Shown here: positions 1 through 7,307 of the stretch, one piece after another
How positions within the stretch are numbered: the first letter of the stretch is position 1
Layout of the letters: every line of letters begins with the position of its first letter
NCBI GenBank assembly: GCA_910584145.1
Contig: CAJTXX010000023.1
Span: 1-31,670, forward strand
Direction of reading: 5' to 3'
Length of the DNA stretch: 31,670 nucleotides
Source of the DNA: an uncultured Eggerthellaceae bacterium
Lineage (GTDB): Bacteria > Actinomycetota > Coriobacteriia > Coriobacteriales > Eggerthellaceae
The notes under the pieces: generated by a model
Told to the model about the DNA's origin: nothing
Databases searched by the model: none
Seen by the model: only the letters and a program-made list of their open reading frames with translations
Translations under genes and position numbers: made by a program

Positions 1-46
1 CGAGCACCCGGGCGAGCACGCCTTGCGAAGATGGAGGAGAGCTATC

Positions 47-1846
47 ATGCACGCGCTCGAACTGGTCTTGTTCTTGCTGACCGCCGTGGCGGCTTCCAGC
101 ATCTTAGAGAAGCTGCTGCCGCGCCTGTCGCTGCCGCTCGTGCAGATCGGGCTGGGTGCGCTCATCGCGCTGTTCGTGCATACGCCGCTCGAGAGCGGGC
201 TCGATCCGGAGCTGCTGCTCATCCTGTTCATCGCGCCACTGCACTTCAACGAGTCGCGCCATGCCGATTCGGGTGCGCTCTGGGAGAACCGCTGGGGCAT
301 CGCCTCGCTCGCAGCCGGGCTCGTGTTCGCCATCATCGTGTCGGTGGGCTGCGCGCTGCACGCCCTGCTGCCCGCGATACCGCTGGCGGCGGCGCTCGCG
401 CTCGGAGCCGCGATGGGCTCCACCGACGCCCCCGCCGTCACCGAGCTGACGAAAGACCTGCGCTTCGGGCGCCGGCATGCCTCATTGCTCACCGGTGAGG
501 CGTTCTTCAACGACGTGAGCGGCACCGTAGTGTTCCAATGCGCCATAGCGTTCGCCGCTTCGGGCGCCTTCTCCCTCGCGCATGCTGGCGAGGAATTCGT
601 CCTCGACCTGTTCGGCGGGCTCATCGGCGGTGCGCTCATGGGCGGGCTGGCATGGCTCGTGCTCGAGGGCATCCGCCGCTTAGGCATCGACGGGCCCACC
701 CTGCACGTGACGCTCGAGCTGCTGCTGCCGTTCTTGATCTATCTGGCGGCCGAGCAGCTGCATATCGGCGGCGTCATCGCCGTGGTGGCCGCCGGCATGG
801 CCATGTCGCTGCTGCCGCATCGGCACAACGCGCAGACAGCGCGCCAGAAGCTGCAATCGAAGAGCGTGTGGGAGACCATCGGCTTCGTGCTGAACGGCGT
901 CATCTTCGTCATCTTGGGCATGCAGCTCCCCCGCCTGCTGGCGCCGATGGCCGACGGCGGCGCGAGCGATGCGCTCGGCGCCATCAGCATCATCGTGGTC
1001 TTGACGATCATCCTCGAAGCGGTCAGGTTCATCTGGATAGCCGGGCTCGACCTGGTGCATCACCTGATACGAGAGCGCACCGTGCGCGGGTTCTTCACCG
1101 CATCGGAGATGCGCGAGACGCTCGCGATGGCCTTCACCGGAGCGAAGGGCGGCATCACGCTCTCGCTCATGCTGACGGTGCCGGCCACGCTCGTCACCGC
1201 GGACGGCACGCCCCTGCGCGACATGCTCATCCCCATCGCCTCGGGCGTCATCCTCTGCACCATCTTGCTGGCGAACTTCGCCGTACCTGCACTGGTGCCG
1301 TACAAGCACGAGAAGCGCCGGTCGCGCCAGCGCACCGATGCCGAGATAGAGTTGGTAGAGCGCGTGATACGCTCCATACAGGCAGACGCGCACCTGACCG
1401 GCTCGGTGAAGGGCGAGCAGCTGTGTGCAGACGAGGTAGCCGCCGACGAGCCGGCCACCGCCATCGTGATGAAGCGCTACGCCGACCGCCTGCGCGACCT
1501 GGCGTCCCACGCCTCGAAGGATGCAGCTGCCAGCGCCCGCACGCTCGCCGACGAGTGCGATTCCCTCTATGGCGGCATCGACGAGATAGCCGACGCCGTT
1601 GCGGACCTCGGCGCCTTCGGCGATGAGATGCCCGAAGATGCGGACGGCGACGATGGTGGCATGCCATCGCTGTCCGCCTACTTCCGCGGCATGCAGAGCA
1701 TCTACCGCGCTGTTGAGGACGTGCAGGCCCAGGCGCTCGCGCGCGAGCTGGACTACATCAAGGAGATGCGCGCTTCGGGCCGCCTGCTGCCCGAGCAAGC
1801 CCGCACGCTGCGCGACGACGTGTACCTCCAGCAGATGACCCTCTGA
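47..1846 (+). CDS. Na+/H+ antiporter, CPA1 (NhaP/NhaG-like) family
   Basis: A 599-residue integral membrane protein. The N-terminal ~400 residues form about 12 hydrophobic spans with the two CPA1 hallmarks: a STDAPAV segment (TDAP near residues 126-129, in place of the usual TDPVA) and an ND pair at about 155-156 (EAFFNDVSG), the ion-binding Asn-Asp. The last ~180 residues are charged and cytosolic, as in eukaryotic and actinobacterial CPA1 exchangers. Role by family: exchange of cytosolic Na+ (or K+) for protons in pH and sodium homeostasis. The ATG at 47 is chosen over an upstream TTG at 23 because GGAGGAG lies at 33-39, 7 nt before it. A gene for a second membrane protein follows 134 nt downstream on the same strand. 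Ion specificity cannot be read from the sequence. Confidence 0.9.
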   Translation: MHALELVLFLLTAVAASSILEKLLPRLSLPLVQIGLGALIALFVHTPLESGLDPELLLILFIAPLHFNESRHADSGALWENRWGIASLAAGLVFAIIVSVGCALHALLPAIPLAAALALGAAMGSTDAPAVTELTKDLRFGRRHASLLTGEAFFNDVSGTVVFQCAIAFAASGAFSLAHAGEEFVLDLFGGLIGGALMGGLAWLVLEGIRRLGIDGPTLHVTLELLLPFLIYLAAEQLHIGGVIAVVAAGMAMSLLPHRHNAQTARQKLQSKSVWETIGFVLNGVIFVILGMQLPRLLAPMADGGASDALGAISIIVVLTIILEAVRFIWIAGLDLVHHLIRERTVRGFFTASEMRETLAMAFTGAKGGITLSLMLTVPATLVTADGTPLRDMLIPIASGVILCTILLANFAVPALVPYKHEKRRSRQRTDAEIELVERVIRSIQADAHLTGSVKGEQLCADEVAADEPATAIVMKRYADRLRDLASHASKDAAASARTLADECDSLYGGIDEIADAVADLGAFGDEMPEDADGDDGGMPSLSAYFRGMQSIYRAVEDVQAQALARELDYIKEMRASGRLLPEQARTLRDDVYLQQMTL

Positions 1847-1980
1847 GCGTCAGCCCGGCCGACAACCAGCCAGCCGCGCCGACGGCGGCAGTAATCGGTA
1901 CGGCATCAGATGCCCTTCCTGCGCACCGCAGCGCCCGCCTATGCCGGATAATCGGCTCGGAGGCGCGATGGAGGATGCGT

Positions 1981-2982
1981 ATGAGAAGGGATATCGGCAA
2001 ACTGCTCGCTGGGCTCATCGCCGTGGCGGTGCTGGCCTTCGTATTCCTGCGCGGCGACCAGCTGGAGCACCTGGCGCAGACGGTGCGAGAGGGCTCCCCT
2101 ATCCTGCTCGCCGTGGCCGTGGCAGCCGAGCTCGTACGCTACCTGACGCAGGCCGTGGCCTTCCGGTGGTGCTTCCGCGCCGTCGATGCCGAGATGCCCT
2201 TCGCACAAGATGTGAAGCTGGTGTTCCAGACGTTCTTCGTCGACACCGTCATCCCCTCCATGAACATGTCAGGCACCTCGGTGGTGATAGCCGAAGCCGC
2301 GCGCCACGGCATCGCGGATGGCAAGGCGACCGGCGCCGCGCTGCTGCGCCAGATATCCATCAGCATCGGGTTCCTCATCGTCATGGTCGGCGGGTTCGCG
2401 GGCTTGGCTATCGCGGGCAGGCTCGAGGCGGGCTGGCTCGTCATGGGCGTCTGCGCCATCGCGCTCGTCGCCGGGCTGTCGGCGGCGCTCGCCTTAGCCG
2501 CCGCGAAGCCGGCATGGGTGCTCAGGGCGCTCAAGCCCATCGAGCGCCCGGTCGATCGCGTGCTCGCGCGCTTCGGTCGCAAGAGCATCGACGCATGGGT
2601 GAGCAACATGGTGAGCACCTATGCCGAATCGGCGAAGCTCATGGTCGGCAACAAAGCAGCCATCGCGCGCGATATCGGCTGGTCCACCGCAGGGAGCCTG
2701 TTCGAGATGCTCTGCTTCACCTTCGTTTGCGCGGCGTTCGGCGTGCATGACATCCAAGCGATGGTATGCGGGTATGTGGTGGCCACGCTCTTCGCCATGT
2801 TCTCGCCGGTGCCGCAGGGCGTGGGCGTGGTGGAAGGCGCGGCGCTCGTCGCCTTCACGCTGTTCGGCGTCGAGCAAGCCACTGGCATGGCAGCCATCAT
2901 GGTCTACCGGGCCATCGTGTTCTGGCTGCCGTTCCTCGCTGGCGCCATCGTGATGCAGCGCAGCACCGTCAAGCGCGCTTGA
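1981..2982 (+). CDS. Lysylphosphatidylglycerol synthase TM region / UPF0104 flippase-like membrane protein
   Basis: A 333-residue polytopic membrane protein with about 8 hydrophobic spans. It has the signatures of the LPG_synthase_TM (YbhN/AglD2-like) family: a conserved loop with MNMSGTSVVIAEAARHG followed by GAALLRQISISIGF, and the C-terminal PVPQGVGVVEGA motif. Members without a fused GNAT-like domain, as here, are thought to move or flip lipids or lipid-linked sugars; the substrate is unknown. ATG 1981 is preferred over ATG 1975 because the GGAGG at 1970-1974 touches the first but sits 6 nt before the second. It converges on the phosphoesterase gene with only 16 nt between stop codons and no visible terminator. 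Confidence 0.85.
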   Translation: MRRDIGKLLAGLIAVAVLAFVFLRGDQLEHLAQTVREGSPILLAVAVAAELVRYLTQAVAFRWCFRAVDAEMPFAQDVKLVFQTFFVDTVIPSMNMSGTSVVIAEAARHGIADGKATGAALLRQISISIGFLIVMVGGFAGLAIAGRLEAGWLVMGVCAIALVAGLSAALALAAAKPAWVLRALKPIERPVDRVLARFGRKSIDAWVSNMVSTYAESAKLMVGNKAAIARDIGWSTAGSLFEMLCFTFVCAAFGVHDIQAMVCGYVVATLFAMFSPVPQGVGVVEGAALVAFTLFGVEQATGMAAIMVYRAIVFWLPFLAGAIVMQRSTVKRA

Positions 2983-2998
2983 GCGCCCGTGCCCGCGT

Positions 2999-3625
2999 TC
3001 ACGGAAGGCGCACGATGGAGACGCTCTGCACACGCCCGTCTCCGATATCGACGAGCGCCGCATTGTGGCCGCTGCCGCGGCGCGAGCGCGTGGGCGAGCC
3101 CGGGCAGACGACGACAGCAGCGCCATCGAGAGCGACCTCCGGGATGTGCGTATGCCCGTGCACGGCCAGCTGCGGCAGGGCATCCACCGCCGGCAGCACG
3201 GTCGGCGGGCGCCCATGCAGCGCGCATCGCAGCTCGGACGGTATATGCATCATGGCGATGCCGACCCCATCGAAGGTGAGCGCGCGGAAGGCGGGCACAT
3301 CCCCATCCGAGCACCAGTACGGTGCGAAGTCGTTATTGCCCAGCACCGCCACCGTGCGCGCGATAGCGCTCAGCTCATCGAGCGCGCTCTGCACGCCGAT
3401 ATCGCCCGCATGCAAGATCAGATCGCACGGAACGCTCTCCAGAGCCTCTCCGCGTGGCATATCCTCGAGCCCGACCGCACGGTCGCCATCGAAGAGCACC
3501 CGGTAGCGCGCCTGCACGGCATCCGCCAACCGCTCGGCGCCCCACTGGCCGCTGAGCAGCTCGAACGCCTCCTGCGGCAAGCTCCCATGCGTGTCGCTGA
3601 CGATGCCGATGCGCTTCCGCGTCAT
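2999..3625 (-). CDS. YfcE/MJ0936-type metallophosphoesterase
   Basis: A 208-residue calcineurin-like phosphoesterase. All metal-binding blocks are present: DTHG (D11, H13), HAGD (D75), GNND (97-100 region), H127 and HGHTH (156-160), ending with the family's PGSPTRSR. Relatives cleave phosphodiesters such as bis-pNPP or act as cyclic-nucleotide or other small-molecule phosphodiesterases; the natural substrate is not predictable. The distance between the DTHG and HAGD blocks is about 60 residues, longer than the ~30-35 I expect, so there is an insertion at roughly residues 25-65. ATG 3625 is chosen because GGAGGGG precedes it; an in-frame start 16 codons upstream would run into the preceding gene. 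It lies 14 nt after the DUF4230 gene and is probably its operon partner. Confidence 0.87.
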   Translation of the reverse strand: MTRKRIGIVSDTHGSLPQEAFELLSGQWGAERLADAVQARYRVLFDGDRAVGLEDMPRGEALESVPCDLILHAGDIGVQSALDELSAIARTVAVLGNNDFAPYWCSDGDVPAFRALTFDGVGIAMMHIPSELRCALHGRPPTVLPAVDALPQLAVHGHTHIPEVALDGAAVVVCPGSPTRSRRGSGHNAALVDIGDGRVQSVSIVRLP

Positions 3626-3639
3626 GACCCCTCCGTCCA

Positions 3640-4296
3640 TCAGCCCTGCTCGCCCTCGGCTGCTTCCCTCCATTCGAACTCGATGGTATAGGCATCGCCG
3701 AGCGCAGCGGTGAACATGTCGCGGATATCCTGCTCCGCATTGGCGCGCGCGTCATCCATCAAGCCGCCATTCAGCACCTGCTCTTCGCTCTGCTCGACGC
3801 ACATGCGCTGGAATGCATCCACATCCTCAACATGGATGGGATTGAAGATGTTATTCGCCTCTTCGAGCACGCCTGACGCTTCCATATCAGGGGTGTTCGA
3901 GACGATATAGGGCTGCGACAGCGTCACCGTTATCGTTCTCCCCTGCCGCAGGAACGCAGCCTCCTCTAAGTCGACCCCAGCCTTTATGGTGCCGACATAC
4001 CGGTACCAGAAGCTGTTCTCGGTGAAGGGAAGGTCGAACAGATCGAAGAACGTGCCCACATCGCTCACCTTATCGGTGATGTTATAGGTCTGCGAAGCGC
4101 TCACGAGCTCGCTCTTCTGCACGATGCGGTCGAACACGACCGAGGGCTGCACATGAGCGTCTTTCGATGACGATCCCATATTCTGCACGAAGAGCATCCC
4201 GCCGACGCCGATGACGAGCCCGACGAGCAACCCGACCAGAGCGAACTTCAACCGAGACGCGACCTTGACCGTCTTCCTCACCTTCGCATCAGCCAT
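3640..4296 (-). CDS. DUF4230 domain membrane-anchored protein, paralogue A
   Basis: A 218-residue protein: short basic N-terminus, one membrane span (about residues 17-40, glycine-rich), then an extracytoplasmic DUF4230 domain. Seen: motifs NITDK, FTENSFWYRYVGTIKAGVDL, SNTPDMEASGVLEE and NPIHVEDVD. The function of DUF4230 is unknown; many members are single-span envelope proteins. About 70% of residues match the second copy at 5540, so this is a duplication, but the codons here are more G+C-rich than in copy B. ATG 4296 is supported by AAGGAGG just upstream; a longer in-frame start 7 codons earlier lacks this. It is followed after 14 nt by the phosphoesterase gene. Confidence 0.85.
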   Translation of the reverse strand: MADAKVRKTVKVASRLKFALVGLLVGLVIGVGGMLFVQNMGSSSKDAHVQPSVVFDRIVQKSELVSASQTYNITDKVSDVGTFFDLFDLPFTENSFWYRYVGTIKAGVDLEEAAFLRQGRTITVTLSQPYIVSNTPDMEASGVLEEANNIFNPIHVEDVDAFQRMCVEQSEEQVLNGGLMDDARANAEQDIRDMFTAALGDAYTIEFEWREAAEGEQG

Positions 4297-4307
4297 AGCC
4301 GCCTCCT

Positions 4308-4394
4308 TCACGAGCAAAACGCTTTATCGGGATAACTGTATCCCACATGCTCGCAAAAGATCTTCACGTCTGAGAAACAGATGCGAAACGCCAT
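4308..4394 (-). CDS. Possible 28-residue cysteine-containing small ORF upstream of DUF4230 A
   Basis: An ATG-to-TGA frame of 28 codons ending just before the ribosome-binding site of DUF4230 A (11 nt between the frames). It would contain three cysteines (positions 6, 14 and 27) and no membrane span. An AGGGT lies immediately upstream of the ATG, at a shorter spacing than usual. There is no homology I recognise; it could be a leader peptide or simply a chance open frame in the 200-nt gap between two genes. Confidence 0.2.
   Translation of the reverse strand: MAFRICFSDVKIFCEHVGYSYPDKAFCS
4329..4344. promoter_or_regulatory. Inverted repeat upstream of DUF4230 A
   Basis: Perfect 6-bp arms GGGATA and TATCCC around a 4-nt loop, 33 nt upstream of the DUF4230 A start. 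On the minus strand a TTGCGA and A+T-rich hexamers flank it, so it may be an operator or a small RNA hairpin. The gap 4318-4500 otherwise shows only the possible small ORF described separately. Confidence 0.3.
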
Positions 4395-4500
4395 GACCCT
4401 ATCGGTGCAAAAGGTGCCTCTTGAGCGCGCCGAGCAGAGATGGTCGATCCGATGGGACTTCAGCCAGATTGCTGGCGATGCATAATCAGAGGAGCGTGCA

Positions 4501-5445
4501 TCAGAACATTATATGGTAGATGAAATGCCTTCTCGATTCGATCTCCGACTCGCTTTTAAGGGAGAAGCTGCAGATCGCGCCGAGCTTTTTCATGGCCGCA
4601 TCAAGCCTGCACGCCCGCGTTGTTGAGAGCGTTGAAGAAGCTGAGCAGTCTATCTCGACGAAATGCTCCCGTATCGCACCGCACGATCCATCCGAACAGC
4701 GCATAGCTATCAAAGAGGCCAGTTCTCTATCATGCTCATACCAATGCAGTTCAGGAACGCTAGGCTCATCGCTTCCCTCGAATGTGCTCTTGAACACGAG
4801 CTTCGTCTCTCGTCCTGCGCTCTCGCTCGATGAGCCTTCCGCAGAGATGCCCGCTCTCAACCCATCAGGCGCTTTACCCTTTATGTCCCCTTTTGCCGTT
4901 CTGCGGCGTATGGTCTTAACCGCTTCGTACGAAGTCAGCTCGCATTCCTTAGCACCGAGCGCATAGGCGATGTTCCTCAGCTCTGTCAGCTTATCCTTTT
5001 GCATCACATCGTAATACGAGCTCAGCTCGATGAAGCGCTCGCTATTGAAAGGGTCCGCGTAATACACAGCCTCACAACTGGCTATAGGGAAGAATGCAAG
5101 GCCGCTCAACTGAACCGCTTCCTTGTAAAGATGCAAGACTTCGATCCCTGCTTCCTTGCTCAACCATCCGATCGAGCCCTCGCAGACATCGACCCCCTTC
5201 CGCTGATCCTCGTCTTCGATGACGATCATATCTGGCAGATCGAAATCGGGAGAAGCGTAATCCTCAGGGAAGATCGGATTGCAATGAGCGGTCTTTATGC
5301 TCTGATGCGCTTGCTGGGCCGTCTCTGAAACGCTCCTGATGCCCTCCGAAGCTATCTCGGTCGTCTTCTCGCCGAGCTCCTTCGTTTTGCCGAGAAGAGC
5401 ATCCGCCGCCGTAGTGACACATCTCCTCAATCCGTCAAAAGGCAT
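4501..5445 (-). CDS. Conserved hypothetical protein with amphipathic N-terminus
   Basis: A 314-residue protein whose function I do not recognise. Residues 1-55 form a heptad-like amphipathic helix rich in Ala, Thr, Lys and Glu (phasin/apolipoprotein-like in appearance). A compact middle part follows with NPIFPEDYASPDFDLPDMI, then DVCEGSIGW, EVLHLY and YYADPF, which reads like a conserved globular domain. A Ser/Gly-rich linker lies near 195-215, and the C-terminal ~100 residues contain several cysteines. There is no signal peptide or clear membrane span. I have a vague recollection of similar hypothetical proteins in gut Firmicutes, unverified. The ATG at 5445 has AGAGGT upstream. It starts 9 nt after the 32-residue membrane protein, so it probably belongs to the same transcript as DUF4230 B. 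Codon use is visibly more A+T-rich than in the flanking core genes. Confidence 0.75.
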   Translation of the reverse strand: MPFDGLRRCVTTAADALLGKTKELGEKTTEIASEGIRSVSETAQQAHQSIKTAHCNPIFPEDYASPDFDLPDMIVIEDEDQRKGVDVCEGSIGWLSKEAGIEVLHLYKEAVQLSGLAFFPIASCEAVYYADPFNSERFIELSSYYDVMQKDKLTELRNIAYALGAKECELTSYEAVKTIRRRTAKGDIKGKAPDGLRAGISAEGSSSESAGRETKLVFKSTFEGSDEPSVPELHWYEHDRELASLIAMRCSDGSCGAIREHFVEIDCSASSTLSTTRACRLDAAMKKLGAICSFSLKSESEIESRRHFIYHIMF

Positions 5446-5454
5446 TCTTACCTC

Positions 5455-5553
5455 TTAACCCCAGGAAAGGACAGCGTTATTCACGACCACGAAAACCGCG
5501 ATGGCGACGACAGCGATCGAGATCGCAAGGATAGCTCTCTTACTCAGCTTCAT
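5455..5553 (-). CDS. 32-residue single-span membrane protein
   Basis: A small frame of 32 codons starting inside the end of the DUF4230 B gene (14-nt overlap) and ending 9 nt before the next gene. The peptide begins MKLSKR, continues with about 19 hydrophobic Ala/Ile/Val/Phe residues and ends VNNAVLSWG: a positively charged N-terminus followed by one membrane helix. The ribosome site is excellent: GGAGGGAG lies about 5 nt before the ATG, within the last codons of DUF4230 B, which suggests translational coupling. A size this small is normally missed by gene finders. Function unknown; a membrane regulator or partner of DUF4230 B is a guess. Confidence 0.6.
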   Translation of the reverse strand: MKLSKRAILAISIAVVAIAVFVVVNNAVLSWG

Positions 5554-6223
5554 CCAGCTCCCTCCACTCGAACTCGACGGGATAATCGCTTCCCAAGGCC
5601 GCGTTGAACATATCGCGGATATCCTGCTCGGCATTCTTTCGCGCTTCGTCCATCAGGCCGCCATCGAGCACCGATTGCTGGCTCAGCTCGACGCAAAGAC
5701 TTTGGAACTCGTCTACATCCTCAACATGGATGGGGTTCAGTATGTTGTTATTCTCTTCCAGCACTCCCGACGCCTCCATATCAGGAGTATTCGAGATGAT
5801 GAAGGGCTGATCGAGGGTCACTTTTATCACATTGCCTTGCTGTGCGAACTCAGCATTGTCCAAGTCAACGCCCGCCTTGATGGTTCCCACATATCGGTAC
5901 CAAAAGCTGTTCTCAGTGAAGGGGATATCGAACAGATCGAAGAAGGTGTTGACATCACTGGCCTTATCGGTGATGTTGTAGCTTTGAGATGCGCTCACAA
6001 GCTCGTTCTTCTCCACGATGCGATCGAACACGACCGAAGCTGACAATTGCTTCTCATCCGCAGGATTGAAGTTCTGAACGAAAACAGTTCCGCCTATCCC
6101 GAGGACAAGCCCTGCGACTGCCCCGATCGCTGCATACTTTACCTTAGAAGCAAGCTTCTTCTTGCCTTTATCAAACATCGATACACCTTTCGATACGAAT
6201 GAGCGTTTCTTGCGGTCCGACAT
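5540..6223 (-). CDS. DUF4230 domain membrane-anchored protein, paralogue B
   Basis: A 227-residue protein with a Lys/Arg-rich N-terminus, one glycine-rich membrane span (about residues 31-52) and a DUF4230 domain outside the membrane. It is closely similar to paralogue A, including an identical 20-residue block around FTENSFWYRYVG and the shared SNTPDMEASGVLEE and NAEQDIRDMF. The start is uncertain: ATG 6223 gives tight operon spacing (15 nt after the 44-residue ORF) but a weak ribosome site. ATG 6178 has AAAGGTG 5 nt before it and lines up with the start of paralogue A. Its last codons carry the ribosome site and start of the 32-residue membrane protein. Function unknown for the family. Confidence 0.85.
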   Translation of the reverse strand: MSDRKKRSFVSKGVSMFDKGKKKLASKVKYAAIGAVAGLVLGIGGTVFVQNFNPADEKQLSASVVFDRIVEKNELVSASQSYNITDKASDVNTFFDLFDIPFTENSFWYRYVGTIKAGVDLDNAEFAQQGNVIKVTLDQPFIISNTPDMEASGVLEENNNILNPIHVEDVDEFQSLCVELSQQSVLDGGLMDEARKNAEQDIRDMFNAALGSDYPVEFEWRELDEAE

Positions 6224-6238
6224 CTTGCCTGTTGTCTT

Positions 6239-6373
6239 TTACAGAAAAAACGGCAGGATGAGCAAAGCGAAGATGAGCAGCCCGACAACAAAGACGAGTA
6301 ACGCTAGTCCCTTGAAAAAGCTCCACACCACCTGCCCGCAACCGAGATGTATATCGATACGCTCTCGTCTCAT
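6239..6373 (-). CDS. 44-residue single-span membrane protein
   Basis: A 44-codon frame that begins 5 nt after the stop of the 6379 frame and ends 15 nt before DUF4230 B. The N-terminal ~21 residues are polar/basic (MRRERIDIHLGCGQ and so on), followed by a continuous ~23-residue hydrophobic helix ending LPFFL at the very C-terminus. There is no strong Shine-Dalgarno, so translation probably depends on coupling to the upstream frame. Its tight fit between two genes and its membrane-protein composition argue for a real gene. Function unknown. Confidence 0.5.
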   Translation of the reverse strand: MRRERIDIHLGCGQVVWSFFKGLALLVFVVGLLIFALLILPFFL

Positions 6374-6378
6374 CAGCT

Positions 6379-6717
6379 CTATGAAAGCGCAGTCAGAGCC
6401 GCAATGATATTGGCTTCCAATTCCTTCTGCTGGGAAGCAGCAAGCTTATCCGATGTACGCACCACTACCGTACCAACGACTTCATGAGATCCCGAAGAGA
6501 GGAAACCCCCATCAAAGGCAGCAAGATACGCATTGCGGTTCTCGGCGTCTTCGATGGTTCCGTAGACCTCGACGCATCCTCCGCCATCTGTCCCTTTGCC
6601 GATAACGCCTTCTCCGGAAACGGCAGCTTGGTCGACCATCGGACTCGCGAAGAACACTGCGGACGTATACCCGCCTGCTTTCCCGAGTTTACCATTGGGA
6701 TCGTTATCCTCGGTCAC
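6379..6717 (-). CDS. C-terminal domain of split lipoprotein (TEDNDPNG domain), frame-shifted
   Basis: A 112-residue frame from GTG 6717 that reads TEDNDPNGKLGKAGGYTSAV and continues with a compact Gly-rich domain (VFFASPMVDQ, EVYGTIEDAENRNAYL, GTVVVRTS). It overlaps the preceding lipoprotein frame by 4 nt (GTGA). In proteins I recall from other gut bacteria, a helical lipoprotein N-terminus runs straight into such a TEDNDPNG domain in one chain; here a single missing base separates them. It may be translated by re-initiation at the GTG, by frameshifting, or not at all. Without its own signal peptide it would stay in the cytoplasm if made separately. Confidence 0.6.
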   Translation of the reverse strand: MTEDNDPNGKLGKAGGYTSAVFFASPMVDQAAVSGEGVIGKGTDGGGCVEVYGTIEDAENRNAYLAAFDGGFLSSGSHEVVGTVVVRTSDKLAASQQKELEANIIAALTALS

Positions 6718-7211
6718 GGCTCCATTTCTGCTATCCCGTCGACCCCTTGAAGCCTCTCCAGAACAAATGATTCTGCCGGATTCGTCACGAGCTTCATCTT
6801 CTCAATGCTCTCGCTCATCGCAGCCTCTTTCGACGAAAGAGCATCGAGACAGCCGGCCAGATCAACCTCTTTGAGCTCGGTTATAGCTGCGTTGATCTCT
6901 TCTATACGCGATGGCATTTCAGGTAATTCGATATCCTTTTCAGCTTTTGCGGTAGAGATGGCGTCTTCCAATGCAACGCGGGTATCCGCATCGAGGGGCA
7001 CCTCTTCCGTGGCAGCCAACGTTTCAGCCTTTACGATCTCGGCCTCAAGCTCATCAACCTGGGATTCGATCCTTTGCATTTCGCTTGTGTAGGATTCTTT
7101 AGCGGATCTCATCTCGTCCGATTCGCATCCGTTCAAAACGACAAGGCCCAACAAAGCCGTCACGCATATCGCCGCTATCCAGCACGTCTTGACCCTCTGT
7201 AGAATGCCCAT
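6714..7211 (-). CDS. Coiled-coil lipoprotein, N-terminal part of a split gene
   Basis: A 165-residue frame with a lipoprotein signal peptide: basic MGILQRVK, hydrophobic core, then LNGC with the lipidated Cys at position 29. The mature part is strongly helical and acidic (Glu/Ala/Ser/Lys heptads over residues ~30-140), as in coiled-coil envelope proteins. It stops with TGA right where the next frame continues with the expected domain, so the complete protein was probably about 275 residues. ATG 7211 has GGGGAG upstream. It is the first gene of the accessory minus-strand operon and faces the XRE regulator across a 96-nt gap. Alternatively the two frames are genuinely separate, coupled genes. 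Confidence 0.7.
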   Translation of the reverse strand: MGILQRVKTCWIAAICVTALLGLVVLNGCESDEMRSAKESYTSEMQRIESQVDELEAEIVKAETLAATEEVPLDADTRVALEDAISTAKAEKDIELPEMPSRIEEINAAITELKEVDLAGCLDALSSKEAAMSESIEKMKLVTNPAESFVLERLQGVDGIAEMEP

Positions 7212-7220
7212 CTTTCTCCC

Positions 7221-7286
7221 CTATCGAATAGATAGTCCCATTCATTAATGTCAATATGGCTTCGTTTATGAAGCCTTCAGGATAAT
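7221..7286. promoter_or_regulatory. Divergent promoter/operator region between lipoprotein operon and XRE gene
   Basis: Seen in the 96-nt gap: on the minus strand a perfect -35 TTGACA (7249-7254) with only poor -10 candidates around 7225-7233; on the plus strand a -10-like GATAAT (7281-7286) about 21 nt before the XRE start. Three dyads occur: CTATC-5 nt-GATAG (7221-7235), CATTAATG (7243-7250) and GGCTTC-6 nt-GAAGCC (7258-7275). The last lies between the two promoters, a natural site for the XRE protein to control both directions. Binding is inferred. Confidence 0.45.
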
Positions 7287-7307
7287 ACTAGCACATACGC
7301 TTGATGT

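Noticed and set aside
4459..4501. 13-codon frame overlapping the end of the 314-aa gene (TGATG)
   Set aside because: Too short and featureless; no strong ribosome site.
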